A DNA stretch of 21,249 nt, from positions 1 to 21,249 of IMG/VR virus record IMGVR_UViG_3300047357_000406; one strand, written 5' to 3'. Positions within the stretch are counted from its first letter, which is position 1; each line of letters starts with the position of its first letter. Shown one piece after another: positions 5,429 through 12,800 of the stretch. The position numbers and the translations under genes were made by a program. The notes under the pieces are model-generated. The model was not told the origin of the DNA. It saw only the letters and a program-made list of their open reading frames with translations, and did not search any database. The stretch comes from a virus.

Positions 5429-5444
5429 CCAAGGAGAAATAATT

Positions 5445-6059
5445 ATGGCAAAAGAAAAAATATATGAGGCGTTGCAAAGCGTACAAACTTACATGATGCA
5501 CAACCCAATTGCAAAAGAGGGTGTCAATAACTATCAGAAATATAAATACAGAGGTATCGATCAGATCATTCAATCTTTTTCAAAACCACTGTATGAAAAT
5601 AAAATACTTACAATAGTTCAACCAGACTTAAATGTATCTACAAAATTCATTGACGGAAAAAACACTCTTACTAGAGTTGTTGGAACTTTAAGGTTCCTGT
5701 GTACTGAAGATGGGTCATATGTAGATAGATCATATGTTGGTCACAGCCTGTCACAACAAGCCAAGGACCTTGAGGCGGCAAGATCATTTGCATATCGAAA
5801 CGCCTTGCTAGAAACATTCTGCGTTCCTTTTGAGGGAGTTGTTGAGCCAGAGCTAGAAGGCGTAGACGAAAACTCAAAACCTGAAAAGGATCAACAAGAA
5901 GTTTCAATGATAGAAGAGTTTAAAAAAGAATTAAAAAAAGTAAAAAATAAAGAAGAGGCTTTAAATCTTTTTCAACAGTATGACAAGGTTGCAGATCTTA
6001 GCAATGACAAAGAAACTAGAGTTCAACTTAATCTTTTATACAGTAAGGTAATTAAGTAA
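5445..6059 (+). CDS. erf: ERF-family single-strand annealing protein (204 aa)
   Basis: ERF proteins anneal complementary single strands and drive phage recombination and genome circularisation. The N-terminal region has VQTYMMHNPIAKEG and then YQKYKYRGIDQIIQSF (30-45), the ERF signature. The core continues with a strand-rich section and ends in QQAKDLEAARSFAYRNALLE (104-123), the ERF helix usually seen as S-x-A-(R/K)-x-YA. From about 140 the chain is a charged, Lys/Glu-rich tail that probably forms a helical C-terminal domain. The start is clear: AAGGAG lies eight bases before the ATG. It is the first gene of the rightward operon, and its stop overlaps the start of the YqaJ exonuclease, the expected synaptase/exonuclease pair. 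Confidence 0.92.
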   Translation: MAKEKIYEALQSVQTYMMHNPIAKEGVNNYQKYKYRGIDQIIQSFSKPLYENKILTIVQPDLNVSTKFIDGKNTLTRVVGTLRFLCTEDGSYVDRSYVGHSLSQQAKDLEAARSFAYRNALLETFCVPFEGVVEPELEGVDENSKPEKDQQEVSMIEEFKKELKKVKNKEEALNLFQQYDKVADLSNDKETRVQLNLLYSKVIK

Positions 6060-7006
6060 TGGCTAAAATAAAACAAGGAACCCCTGAATGGCATGAGCAA
6101 AGGGCTAATAGAATAACTGGCACAAGAATATGCAAGGCGGCAAAGGAATGTATTTGGACCAAGGGTGATCAATGGGAGTCCTTGGGAAGAGATATGTACA
6201 GAGAGGCTAACAAACTAACTCAAGATCCCTTTAATCAATTTGCCATGTATGCGATGAAGCACGGCACAGACAGTGAGCCACTAGCCTTAGCAACACTATC
6301 AGAAATGGGCTACAAGATAACCCAGCCCTCTTTTGTTATACACCCTAAACATAATTGGATGGGTATATCTCCAGACGGTATTATAGTTCAGGGAAGGGAT
6401 GGCAAGGTTTCAGCCGTAGAGGTTAAATGCCCACAAGGAAAACCATGTACCAATGTTAAAGAACAGAAAAGAAATTATTGGCATCAAATGCAAATGGCTA
6501 TGGAGTGCATGGATATAGATGAAATGCTTTTCTTTCAATGGTATAGCAACGATGAGCACTATCAGGAGTGGATTGAAAGAGATAGATCTTGGGCAGAAAC
6601 ATACATACCAAAAGCAGAAGATTTTATGGTTTGGTATAACGAAAAAAGAATAGACCCAAATTACATTGAAAGGTGGAATCAAGAAAAAGAGGAGCCTGGA
6701 ATAAATTACAAAGCAGTTGATGACGAAGATGACACATCTGAATTAGCATCTGTTTTAAAAGAACTGAAGGAGCTCAAGGACAAAATCTCAATCCTAGATG
6801 AAAGGAAAAAGATATTGTCTGCTGTGTTGATAGCAAAACATGGTGGAGCATTTAGTACCTCACAAGTGAAATGTCATATGACACAAGCAAGAGGGAGAAT
6901 AAACTATGCCAGACTGGTAAAGGATCAAGAGATACCCGTGGATGTAATGGAAAGTTACAGATCTGAGGGCGACTCTAGGGTTTATACCAAACTACTGGAG
7001 GAATAA
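6059..7006 (+). CDS. YqaJ-family viral recombinase exonuclease (315 aa)
   Basis: A lambda-exonuclease-like PD-(D/E)XK enzyme that resects DNA ends so that the annealing protein can load. Key pieces: QGTPEWHEQRANRITGT (6-22), HGTDSEPLAL with E73 (68-77), GISPDG with D106 (102-107), AVEVKCP with E121 and K123 (119-125), and NYWHQMQMAM (139-148), whose Gln residues belong to motif IV of the family. Residues 228-258 look like a coiled coil, followed by a C-terminal domain with GRINYARLVKD that many phage YqaJ proteins share. The ATG overlaps the ERF stop by one base. The catalytic set is complete, so it should be active. Confidence 0.95.
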   Translation: MAKIKQGTPEWHEQRANRITGTRICKAAKECIWTKGDQWESLGRDMYREANKLTQDPFNQFAMYAMKHGTDSEPLALATLSEMGYKITQPSFVIHPKHNWMGISPDGIIVQGRDGKVSAVEVKCPQGKPCTNVKEQKRNYWHQMQMAMECMDIDEMLFFQWYSNDEHYQEWIERDRSWAETYIPKAEDFMVWYNEKRIDPNYIERWNQEKEEPGINYKAVDDEDDTSELASVLKELKELKDKISILDERKKILSAVLIAKHGGAFSTSQVKCHMTQARGRINYARLVKDQEIPVDVMESYRSEGDSRVYTKLLEE

Positions 7007-7007
7007 A

Positions 7008-7166
7008 ATGGCTAATGAAAAAAAATCAATTAGCTCAAGAATCGACAGCGATATATACGATAAGCTTGTAAAGGTTAGCAAGATAGAAGGTCATAGATTT
7101 AATGATCGGAAGGTTGCTTATATTGTAAATAAAGTTCTAGAGGACTGGTCTAAAAAGGAGAAATAA
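7008..7166 (+). CDS. Ribbon-helix-helix (Arc/CopG-like) protein (52 aa)
   Basis: The 52 residues show a short strand, KKSISSRIDSDIY (5-17), followed by two helices, YDKLVKVSKIEGHRFNDR and KVAYIVNKVLEDWSKK. That is the size and order of Arc/CopG/MetJ-type ribbon-helix-helix DNA-binding proteins, which dimerise through the strand. The start lies one base after the YqaJ stop, and the stop codon is directly followed by the ATG of the SSB-like gene. Its own AAGGAGAAATAA end doubles as the next ribosome-binding site. It is the only obvious small regulator in the window, so it is a candidate for binding the divergent region at 5343-5444; that link is inference. Confidence 0.78.
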   Translation: MANEKKSISSRIDSDIYDKLVKVSKIEGHRFNDRKVAYIVNKVLEDWSKKEK

Positions 7167-7433
7167 ATGAAACAGTATGATAATAGCAATCGTGGATCTT
7201 TATGGAAAAACGAAAAGAAGGAAAAAGAAACTCAACCAGATTTTACTGGAAGTATAAATGTTGAGGGTAAAGAGTATTTTTTAAATGCTTGGAAAAGAAA
7301 AGACGGGGCTAATCCAAAAGCACCACTTTTAAGTTTTAGTGTAATGCCAAAAACTGAAGGGTATAATACAACACAAAATAAATCAGAAGAAGTTTTTCCA
7401 TCTGGAATTACGGAAGAGGATTTGCCATTCTAA
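7167..7433 (+). CDS. Small SSB-like protein with acidic EEDLPF tip (88 aa)
   Basis: Eighty-eight residues: GSLWKNEKKEKETQPDFTG (10-28), SINVEGKEYFLNAWKRKDG (29-47), a second strand region PLLSFSVMPKTEG, a disordered stretch and a final EEDLPF. The central part looks like one half of an OB-type barrel and resembles small phage proteins often tagged DUF736-like. The last residues copy the D-D-x-P-F tip that bacterial SSB uses to recruit repair and replication partners. Its place just after the annealing protein and exonuclease fits single-strand DNA binding. The core is shorter than a standard SSB fold (about 110 residues), so binding is inferred. The start has AAGGAG six bases upstream. Confidence 0.7.
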   Translation: MKQYDNSNRGSLWKNEKKEKETQPDFTGSINVEGKEYFLNAWKRKDGANPKAPLLSFSVMPKTEGYNTTQNKSEEVFPSGITEEDLPF

Positions 7434-7442
7434 GGAGTAAAA

Positions 7443-7727
7443 ATGGAAGAAGATAAATATATAAAACTAACTGTAGATGGAGAAGTAAGACAGTACGAAG
7501 TACAAACTCTATCTCAAGAAGCAAAAAATCGTTTAGGCGTTTTAGGCTTTCACTCACAATCTATTATGCCACTGCTTACAGAAATCATTAGGTTGGTTCA
7601 GCTAGGCAATCAGGTTGACCAAGGGCAGTTGACAGGGCTTCTACCAGAAAAGTATGAAGTTATTCCTCAAGAGGATGTTGAAGAAGCTGAGGTTGTAGAT
7701 TCTGAGGCTGAAGAAACCAAAGACTAA
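7443..7727 (+). CDS. DUF6447-like small protein with acidic tail (94 aa)
   Basis: The first 60 residues follow the pattern of DUF6447-type phage and bacterial proteins as I remember it: a short strand pair (YIKLTVDGEVRQYEVQTLSQ), then EAKNRLGVL and a long amphipathic helix (MPLLTEIIRLVQLGNQ). From about residue 70 the chain is highly acidic (EEAEVVDSEAEET), which suggests a disordered tail able to mimic DNA or to interact with basic partners. The start has AAGGAG five bases upstream of the ATG. The stop overlaps the next ATG by one base. The function is unknown, and the family link needs a profile search. Confidence 0.7.
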   Translation: MEEDKYIKLTVDGEVRQYEVQTLSQEAKNRLGVLGFHSQSIMPLLTEIIRLVQLGNQVDQGQLTGLLPEKYEVIPQEDVEEAEVVDSEAEETKD

Positions 7728-8002
7728 TGACTGACGATATAGACAAGGGTCTTTCAAACTTTGAGAGACTCTCGGCTATTCTAGGCAAGAGATCGTTATC
7801 TGGATCTCCGTGTACTGGAAGTGTTTGTACTACAACCCTTGGAGATCAAAGGTGTAAGACATGCGGAAGGTATGAAGATGAAATACTTGAGTGGAATCAG
7901 TTGTCAGAGGTTGTTAGAAAGGGAATAAACATGAAGAACATTTCTCAGGGCTATGAAATAAGACAGACCTTTACAAGTAAACCAAAAGACGAAGAAGAAT
8001 GA
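7727..8002 (+). CDS. DUF1289-like cysteine-rich protein (91 aa)
   Basis: Residues 27-62 read SPCTGSVCTTTLGDQRCKTCGRYEDEILEW, the DUF1289 pattern: SPC, a second Cys a few residues on, a short loop, CxxCGR, then the E-I-x-x-W helix. Cys residues at 29, 34, 43 and 46 could bind one zinc ion or an iron-sulfur cluster. In bacteria these are small proteins of uncertain role, and one in a phage recombination operon is uncommon to my knowledge. The N-terminus and C-terminus are charged and probably flexible. The ATG overlaps the previous stop by one base, and the stop overlaps the nuclease start (ATGA). Confidence 0.82.
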   Translation: MTDDIDKGLSNFERLSAILGKRSLSGSPCTGSVCTTTLGDQRCKTCGRYEDEILEWNQLSEVVRKGINMKNISQGYEIRQTFTSKPKDEEE

Positions 8003-8427
8003 CATCATCAGATGCTTTTAAAAAAGATCTGGCGGTTGGACATAAGATAGAAAACAAAATATTAAACTCTTTAAGAAACAAGTACCCATCGGCTGTTCTT
8101 GTTCCTGGAAAGTTTAAACCCTACGACATATTTGTACCAGAAAAAAACCTTAAGATAGAAGTCAAGGTTGATTATAAGAGCCAAGAAACTGGCAACATTC
8201 TTATTGAACTATTCATGTTTAATAAACCATCAGCACTTCTTACTACCGAGGCAGACTTCTGGATCATAGAGACTGGCAAACAAATGTTTTGGATAACACC
8301 ATTAAAAATTATTGAATGCATTATGATTAACAACATAAAGTCTCAATCAATCCTTGGTAAGGGAGATGATCAAGAAAAGATAGCATGTCTGGTCCCCGTA
8401 GACATCTTCAAGAAATATACAATTTGA
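7999..8427 (+). CDS. PD-(D/E)XK nuclease, Holliday-junction-resolvase-like (142 aa)
   Basis: A small restriction-endonuclease-fold protein. HKIENKILNSLRNKYP (15-30) supplies the first helix with Glu18, PYDIFVPEKNLKIEVKVD (41-58) carries Asp43 and the E54-x-K56 pair, and LIELFMFNKPSALLTTEADFWII follows as the next strand and helix. This is the catalytic pattern of VRR/HJR-type phage nucleases that cut branched DNA. The length (142) fits a single-domain resolvase. It is the last gene of the recombination operon and overlaps the previous stop by ATGA. Branched-DNA specificity is inferred from size and neighbours; a general endonuclease role cannot be excluded. Confidence 0.8.
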   Translation: MTSSDAFKKDLAVGHKIENKILNSLRNKYPSAVLVPGKFKPYDIFVPEKNLKIEVKVDYKSQETGNILIELFMFNKPSALLTTEADFWIIETGKQMFWITPLKIIECIMINNIKSQSILGKGDDQEKIACLVPVDIFKKYTI

Positions 8428-8452
8428 CAATTATGAATCAATAAATTACAAT
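8424..8452 (+). promoter_or_regulatory. Near-consensus sigma70-type promoter for the integrase segment
   Basis: TTGACA (8424-8429, perfect -35) and TACAAT (8447-8452) are separated by exactly 17 bases. The -35 overlaps the TGA stop of the nuclease gene. Transcription would start near 8459, about 25 nt before the ATG at 8484. The -10 box has the same sequence as the rightward promoter at 5419. It would let the integrase segment be transcribed independently of the recombination operon. Confidence 0.8.
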
Positions 8453-8483
8453 GTTTACATTATTAATTAAATAGGGAAATAAT

Positions 8484-8774
8484 ATGGACATATATCCAAA
8501 CGCATTACTGGTCTTTAATGAAGACACTAAACATGGAACTGTTGAATGGAGGTGGAAAACAGAAGGGGACCCATCACCAGCATACAAGTCCTTAAACTAT
8601 AATTGGTGGACACCAAAGAAGTCAGACTTTCAAATACTAACAAAACTTAATGCACCACAAAGGCAAGAAGCCAAAGATGAGATCTGGGGAAACATGCAAG
8701 ATGAAATTCAATATTTCAAAAGGCTTTACAAGTTGCACAGAGATAATAAAAAGGCGGCAAAGAATGAAGCATGA
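8484..8774 (+). CDS. Hypothetical phage protein (96 aa)
   Basis: Residues 1-48 are rich in aromatic residues (a VEWRWKTEGDPSPAYKS-like stretch, then YNWWTP), and the C-terminal half is a long charged helix (QRQEAKDEIWGNMQDEIQYF). This looks like a small beta-rich N-terminal domain plus a helical tail. The start is supported by AGGGAAATAAT before the ATG and by the near-consensus promoter just upstream. Three overlapping genes ending with the integrase follow. I do not recognise the family. A role as an integrase accessory is possible only from position. Confidence 0.78.
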   Translation: MDIYPNALLVFNEDTKHGTVEWRWKTEGDPSPAYKSLNYNWWTPKKSDFQILTKLNAPQRQEAKDEIWGNMQDEIQYFKRLYKLHRDNKKAAKNEA

Positions 8775-8844
8775 CACTTTAATTATAATTTCTGTAATGG
8801 GTATGCTTTTATGTGCGGCATTACTGGTTCTGTTAAATGGATAA
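8764..8844 (+). CDS. Single-span membrane micro-protein (26 aa)
   Basis: Twenty-six residues: a short polar start (MKHD), then an almost unbroken hydrophobic run LIIISVMGMLLCAALLVLL, ending NG. This would form one transmembrane helix with a tiny N-terminal tail. AAAGG lies about nine bases before the ATG. It overlaps the end of the previous gene by 11 nt and the start of the next by 8 nt, as expected in this compact operon. Small single-span phage proteins can act in superinfection exclusion, lysis or host membrane modulation; nothing here decides between these. Chance hydrophobic reading is possible, hence the moderate confidence. Confidence 0.5.
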   Translation: MKHDTLIIISVMGMLLCAALLVLLNG

Positions 8845-8992
8845 CATAACAAGAAGGTGCGTTGCTTTAAACGAAGCAAAGAAAAGAGCTAGGGATCCAG
8901 AGTTTAAAAAACTTTGGGCTTTGAAACTAAGAGAATTATTAAATGGACCAAAAAGGATTCACAATGAATACATGGAAAGAAGCCGTTACTGA
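8837..8992 (+). CDS. Small basic helical phage protein (51 aa)
   Basis: From the ATG at 8837 the protein reads RRCVALNEAKKRARDPEF, then KKLWALKLRELLNG and a basic end. I recognise the F-K-x-LW-x-x-K-L-R-E-L-L pattern from short phage proteins, usually uncharacterised. It forms two helices with a strongly basic face. It overlaps the micro-protein by 8 nt and runs 29 nt into the integrase start in another frame, so its last residues are least certain. It might be a small DNA-binding partner such as an excisionase, but it lacks a recognisable winged-helix core; that remains speculative. Confidence 0.68.
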   Translation: MDNITRRCVALNEAKKRARDPEFKKLWALKLRELLNGPKRIHNEYMERSRY

Positions 8993-9764
8993 ATACTACA
9001 GGTTCAATAAGATGGGTAAAAATGACTTTACCTATCGCAAGTATTTTGATCCACTCTTTGATGGGGTTGATCTTAAAGATATTACTAAAGAACATATCGT
9101 GAAGGCGAGATCGGGAATAAAGAAAAGTCCTGGTACCGTTAACAGATATTTAAACTACTTCAGGGCTGTGCTTATGTACGCCTACGAAGAGTTAGGGTGG
9201 TTGGACACCAAGCCCATAATCAAAAGAGTGAAGGAAGATTCTAAAAGAATTAAGTACTTTACCATTGATGATATAAAAAGACTGCAAAGGGAGCTCCCCT
9301 CTCACTTGCAAAAGCCTTTTATATTTAGCCTCCTAACTGGGGTGAGGATGTCCAACTGCTTTAATCTTAAATGGGATGACATAAAAAAAGACCAGATAGC
9401 AATAGACGGTAGTGAAACAAAGAACGGAAAGAGTCTTTGTGTTCCATTAAACAATAAGTGCAGAGAGCTCCTAGGATCGATTAAACAACAGGGTCCTTAT
9501 GTTTTCACCTACTCGGGAAGAAAAATGAACAGGGCTTCTAACACTGGCTGGTATAACGCATTAAAGAAGTCCAACCTAGAAGGTTTTAGGTGGCATGATA
9601 TAAGGCATACTTGGGCTACTCACCATGTGCAGAACGGAACACCGCTTCACACATTACAACATCTTGGTGGTTGGTCAGACTTTAACATCGTCAACAGGTA
9701 TGCACATCTGTCAAAAGATTATTTGAGCGATGCTTGTGAGGTAAGTAATACTCTGATATCTTAG
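8964..9764 (+). CDS. int: Tyrosine integrase / site-specific recombinase (266 aa)
   Basis: A phage integrase of the tyrosine recombinase family, joining phage and host DNA at att sites. I chose the ATG at 8964 because AAAAGG lies 8 bases upstream; an in-frame ATG at 8943 would add seven residues. Residues 3-80 form the core-binding helical domain (TVNRYLNYFRAVLMYAYEELGW). The catalytic domain holds Arg128 (LLTGVRMSN), Lys153 (TKNGKS), His211 and Arg214 (WHDIRHTW), Trp237 in place of the second His (LGGWSD) and the nucleophile Tyr246 (VNRYAHL). The set is complete. It lacks a clear N-terminal arm-binding domain, which makes it small for an integrase. It faces the end of the virion operon. Confidence 0.95.
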   Translation: MNTWKEAVTEYYRFNKMGKNDFTYRKYFDPLFDGVDLKDITKEHIVKARSGIKKSPGTVNRYLNYFRAVLMYAYEELGWLDTKPIIKRVKEDSKRIKYFTIDDIKRLQRELPSHLQKPFIFSLLTGVRMSNCFNLKWDDIKKDQIAIDGSETKNGKSLCVPLNNKCRELLGSIKQQGPYVFTYSGRKMNRASNTGWYNALKKSNLEGFRWHDIRHTWATHHVQNGTPLHTLQHLGGWSDFNIVNRYAHLSKDYLSDACEVSNTLIS

Positions 9765-9821
9765 TTTTACAGCGGGGTTAATAATCTTTGTCATATTTCC
9801 CCCTACTAGTATATGTACTTA

Positions 9822-12800
9822 TTAGTCCCGCTTCTTAGTAGCTTCCATAAAAGCCTTATTAAATCTTTTCATTTCACTTAATATATCAAGTTCAAGTCTG
9901 GCATATTCATCGTGATAATATTCTGGATCTGACTCTTTATATAAATCTTTTGCATCTTGTTGTTGTTTTCTAAGGTTTTGTATGTTTTTTTCAACTCCAT
10001 TTAAAATACTGTTATTGCCATACATTCTTGTGGCTTCTTTATTAAGAAAGTTTCCTACTTCTCTTATAGAACCAATATTGCTGTTGTCATAACCAAGTCT
10101 TTCTAAGAACTGTTCTGGATCTTCTGATGGATCTGGGGATTCAGAAAGTTTTCTATATGCATTTTCTATTCTTTCTACTTTAGATGTATTTTCTTGAAAA
10201 AACTCATAATCAGCCCCATCATCCACGCCAGCAATAAACCTTCTTTGTACAAGAGTTTGCCTTTTCGTTGGTCTATCATAACTAAATAATAGGTTATATC
10301 CCCTTCTACCCGTTCTAAATACACCACCGCCTGCTGCATCTAAAAGATGTTGTATTACAGCTGGATCCCAGTCTTGAGTTCCAGAATAAAACTCATTACC
10401 TCCAGTGGCATTATTAACAGCCTGTGCAGTTCCTTCAATAAAGTCTAAAACTTTTTTACTTTCCCTATACGACTTTGGATCAGTGCTGTTAAACATTGGC
10501 TCATAATAAATTTTACTACCGAAAAAGTTTCTGTTTACCATAAGCTCTGCAATAGGTCTAATTGCTGATGGAGAAATTGTCGGAGATAACTCGGCTATTA
10601 AAGGCTTGTCAGTTTTTTTGTCTGGCAATGCTACTGATAAGGGTGAAAAATTGTGCAAGAAAGATTCTCCAAGATCTATACCAGCCTTAGCGACTGATTT
10701 GTCATAATTATCTAACAGCTTACCCATTGCCATTTCTACTGTAACCCTTCCAGTGTTAGCAAAAATAGCATATCCATATGGCATTGGAATGCCAAGACCT
10801 ATTGGATATTCTCTACCATTTTTTCCTACTACTTTATATCTAGAGCCGCTACCCCATTTTTCAATTTTAAGCTCTCCATCTACAAACTGAGCTTCTGGAA
10901 ACATAATAATATATTTGGTTTGCTTCTCCCAGTCTGGTATTTTTTCGTAGTAAAGCCTGCCATCTTCATCTTCTTCGCTAAATAAAATATTATATAAAGC
11001 ACTAACAGCACCCGTCATTGCAAGGGCTCCTGCTGCTTTTGCTTTTCTAGATGAGAAGTTGTTTGGGGTAAGCCCTCTAAACAAGTTTACTGAACCCTGT
11101 ATACTAGCGTTAAAGAACATATAAAGAGCATTTATATTTGGTCCCATTGTTCCCATTCTATTAAAATTTATTGTTAAGTTTTTAGAAAGTGCAGCAGCTT
11201 TTTCATAAATTGCTGGTGTTGCATTTTCAACCCCTCCCATAGACTCAACATAACCCTCAAAGGCAGTAAACCTAGCAGCGTTTTCAATACCAACATTCAT
11301 ACGCTCAATAACACCTAATACATTTTTTACGCCCTGTTTTGCTGTTCCTTTAAATTTTCCAGCATACATGTCTTGTAGATCTTGAAACTCTTGTGTTAAT
11401 TGATCCATTGTCCTTTGTTCAATGTACCCAGTTTCGCCACCAAACTTTTTAAATTTTCTTGCTAATATTTGCTTTCTAGCCTGACTTGGATTTAGTTTGT
11501 ATTTTTCCTCAACCTGTTTAATAACCTCTGGAGTAATGTCAACACCTTCCATGGCTATAGAATCTAGCTCCATTTTTATATCTTCTTTATTAAGCGATCT
11601 TGATTTCTCAAATTTTACTAAATTAATTGCGTTTGTAAGTATATTTTTAGTTGTATAGTATTTTTTAGATATCTCTAATGCTTGAGCTCTTCCGCCCTCA
11701 ATTTGTTCTTCAGCCATTAAATTGAAGTACCCAGTCTGAACATCTCTCATAAAGTTGTTAATCATGAATGTTGGATCTAGAGACGTATTTACCATTGACA
11801 AATATCTTGTTGCAGCCCTCATGGCTTTCATTCCTGCACTAGTTACGGTAGAGTCAAAGTTATCAAAACCTTGAGCCAGCCTACTGTCATATATTTCAAC
11901 ATATTTTTGTAGACCGTCTTCTTTAAAACCTACCCTTGATTTGCCTTTTACGGGATCCCAACTAGCATCAACCTTTTTAACCTGTCCCACATCTTCAGAA
12001 ACTTCCCAAAGATCACTAGGAAAAGCCCTGGCTAAGTCTGCTAATGATTTTGTTACTCTATTTTTTTCTGCTTCTATTGAGGCGGCGGTAGCTTGTATTA
12101 CAGACTGCTGTAAAGGGGAGCTTGCTTCTGATTCTCTACCAGTAGCTTTTTTAACCAAAGATCCTGATACTGTCATTTGTGTATTTATGCGTTGATTCGT
12201 AGATTTTGGTCTTTCTATTTCTCTACCCGTATCAGGATCAATTAATGTGTCTTCTGCAAAGCCAACTAATGGTACATAATAATTATATCTTGCATCCCAA
12301 TCTAATACAGTTTGTTCTGGAATAAGACCAGAGTCTATATATGTTCTTCTGGTATTATCAATCATTGGTTTTAGATAATCTTCATACGCTTTCAATAAAT
12401 TTTTACCCTTTGTTAATGAGCCTCTGGCTTTCATTTTTTTCATATCAAAAATAACACCATATTTTTTAAGAGTTGCAATTGCATCCTCTGTATAAATACC
12501 TGATCCTCTTTCAGCCTTAGTCATTTTCTTTTGAATGATAGTAAGTTTTCTTCTGGCATTTGCTAAATCTTGTTTGCTAGAAGTTTCACTTGATTCAATT
12601 TCTTTTAATTCTATTTGTGCTTCTAAAAGTTTTTCTTCAAAAAGGGTTGGTAGGTACTTGTTTCTTTCTGGTGCATGTAAGTTGTAAATAAAATGATTAA
12701 ACTCCTCTTCAGAAATATTTTTTTCTGTTAAGAACTCTAACATCGGTATATAAAAATCTTCTCTTATATCTCTAAGCTTGTCTTTCGCACGACCTGAAAA

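Noticed and set aside
8650-8844. A 64-codon plus-strand frame ending with the membrane micro-protein
   Set aside because: Its first part overlaps the certain 96-residue gene out of frame. Only the final 26 codons after the ATG at 8764 lie outside that gene with a proper ribosome-binding site.
9765-9821. Phage attachment site or terminator between the integrase and the virion operon
   Set aside because: The 57 bases hold a small inverted repeat (AGTATATGTACT at 9808-9819) and a weak GGGG/CCCC pairing with a long loop. There is no tRNA-like end, arm-type repeats or T-run, so neither can be claimed.
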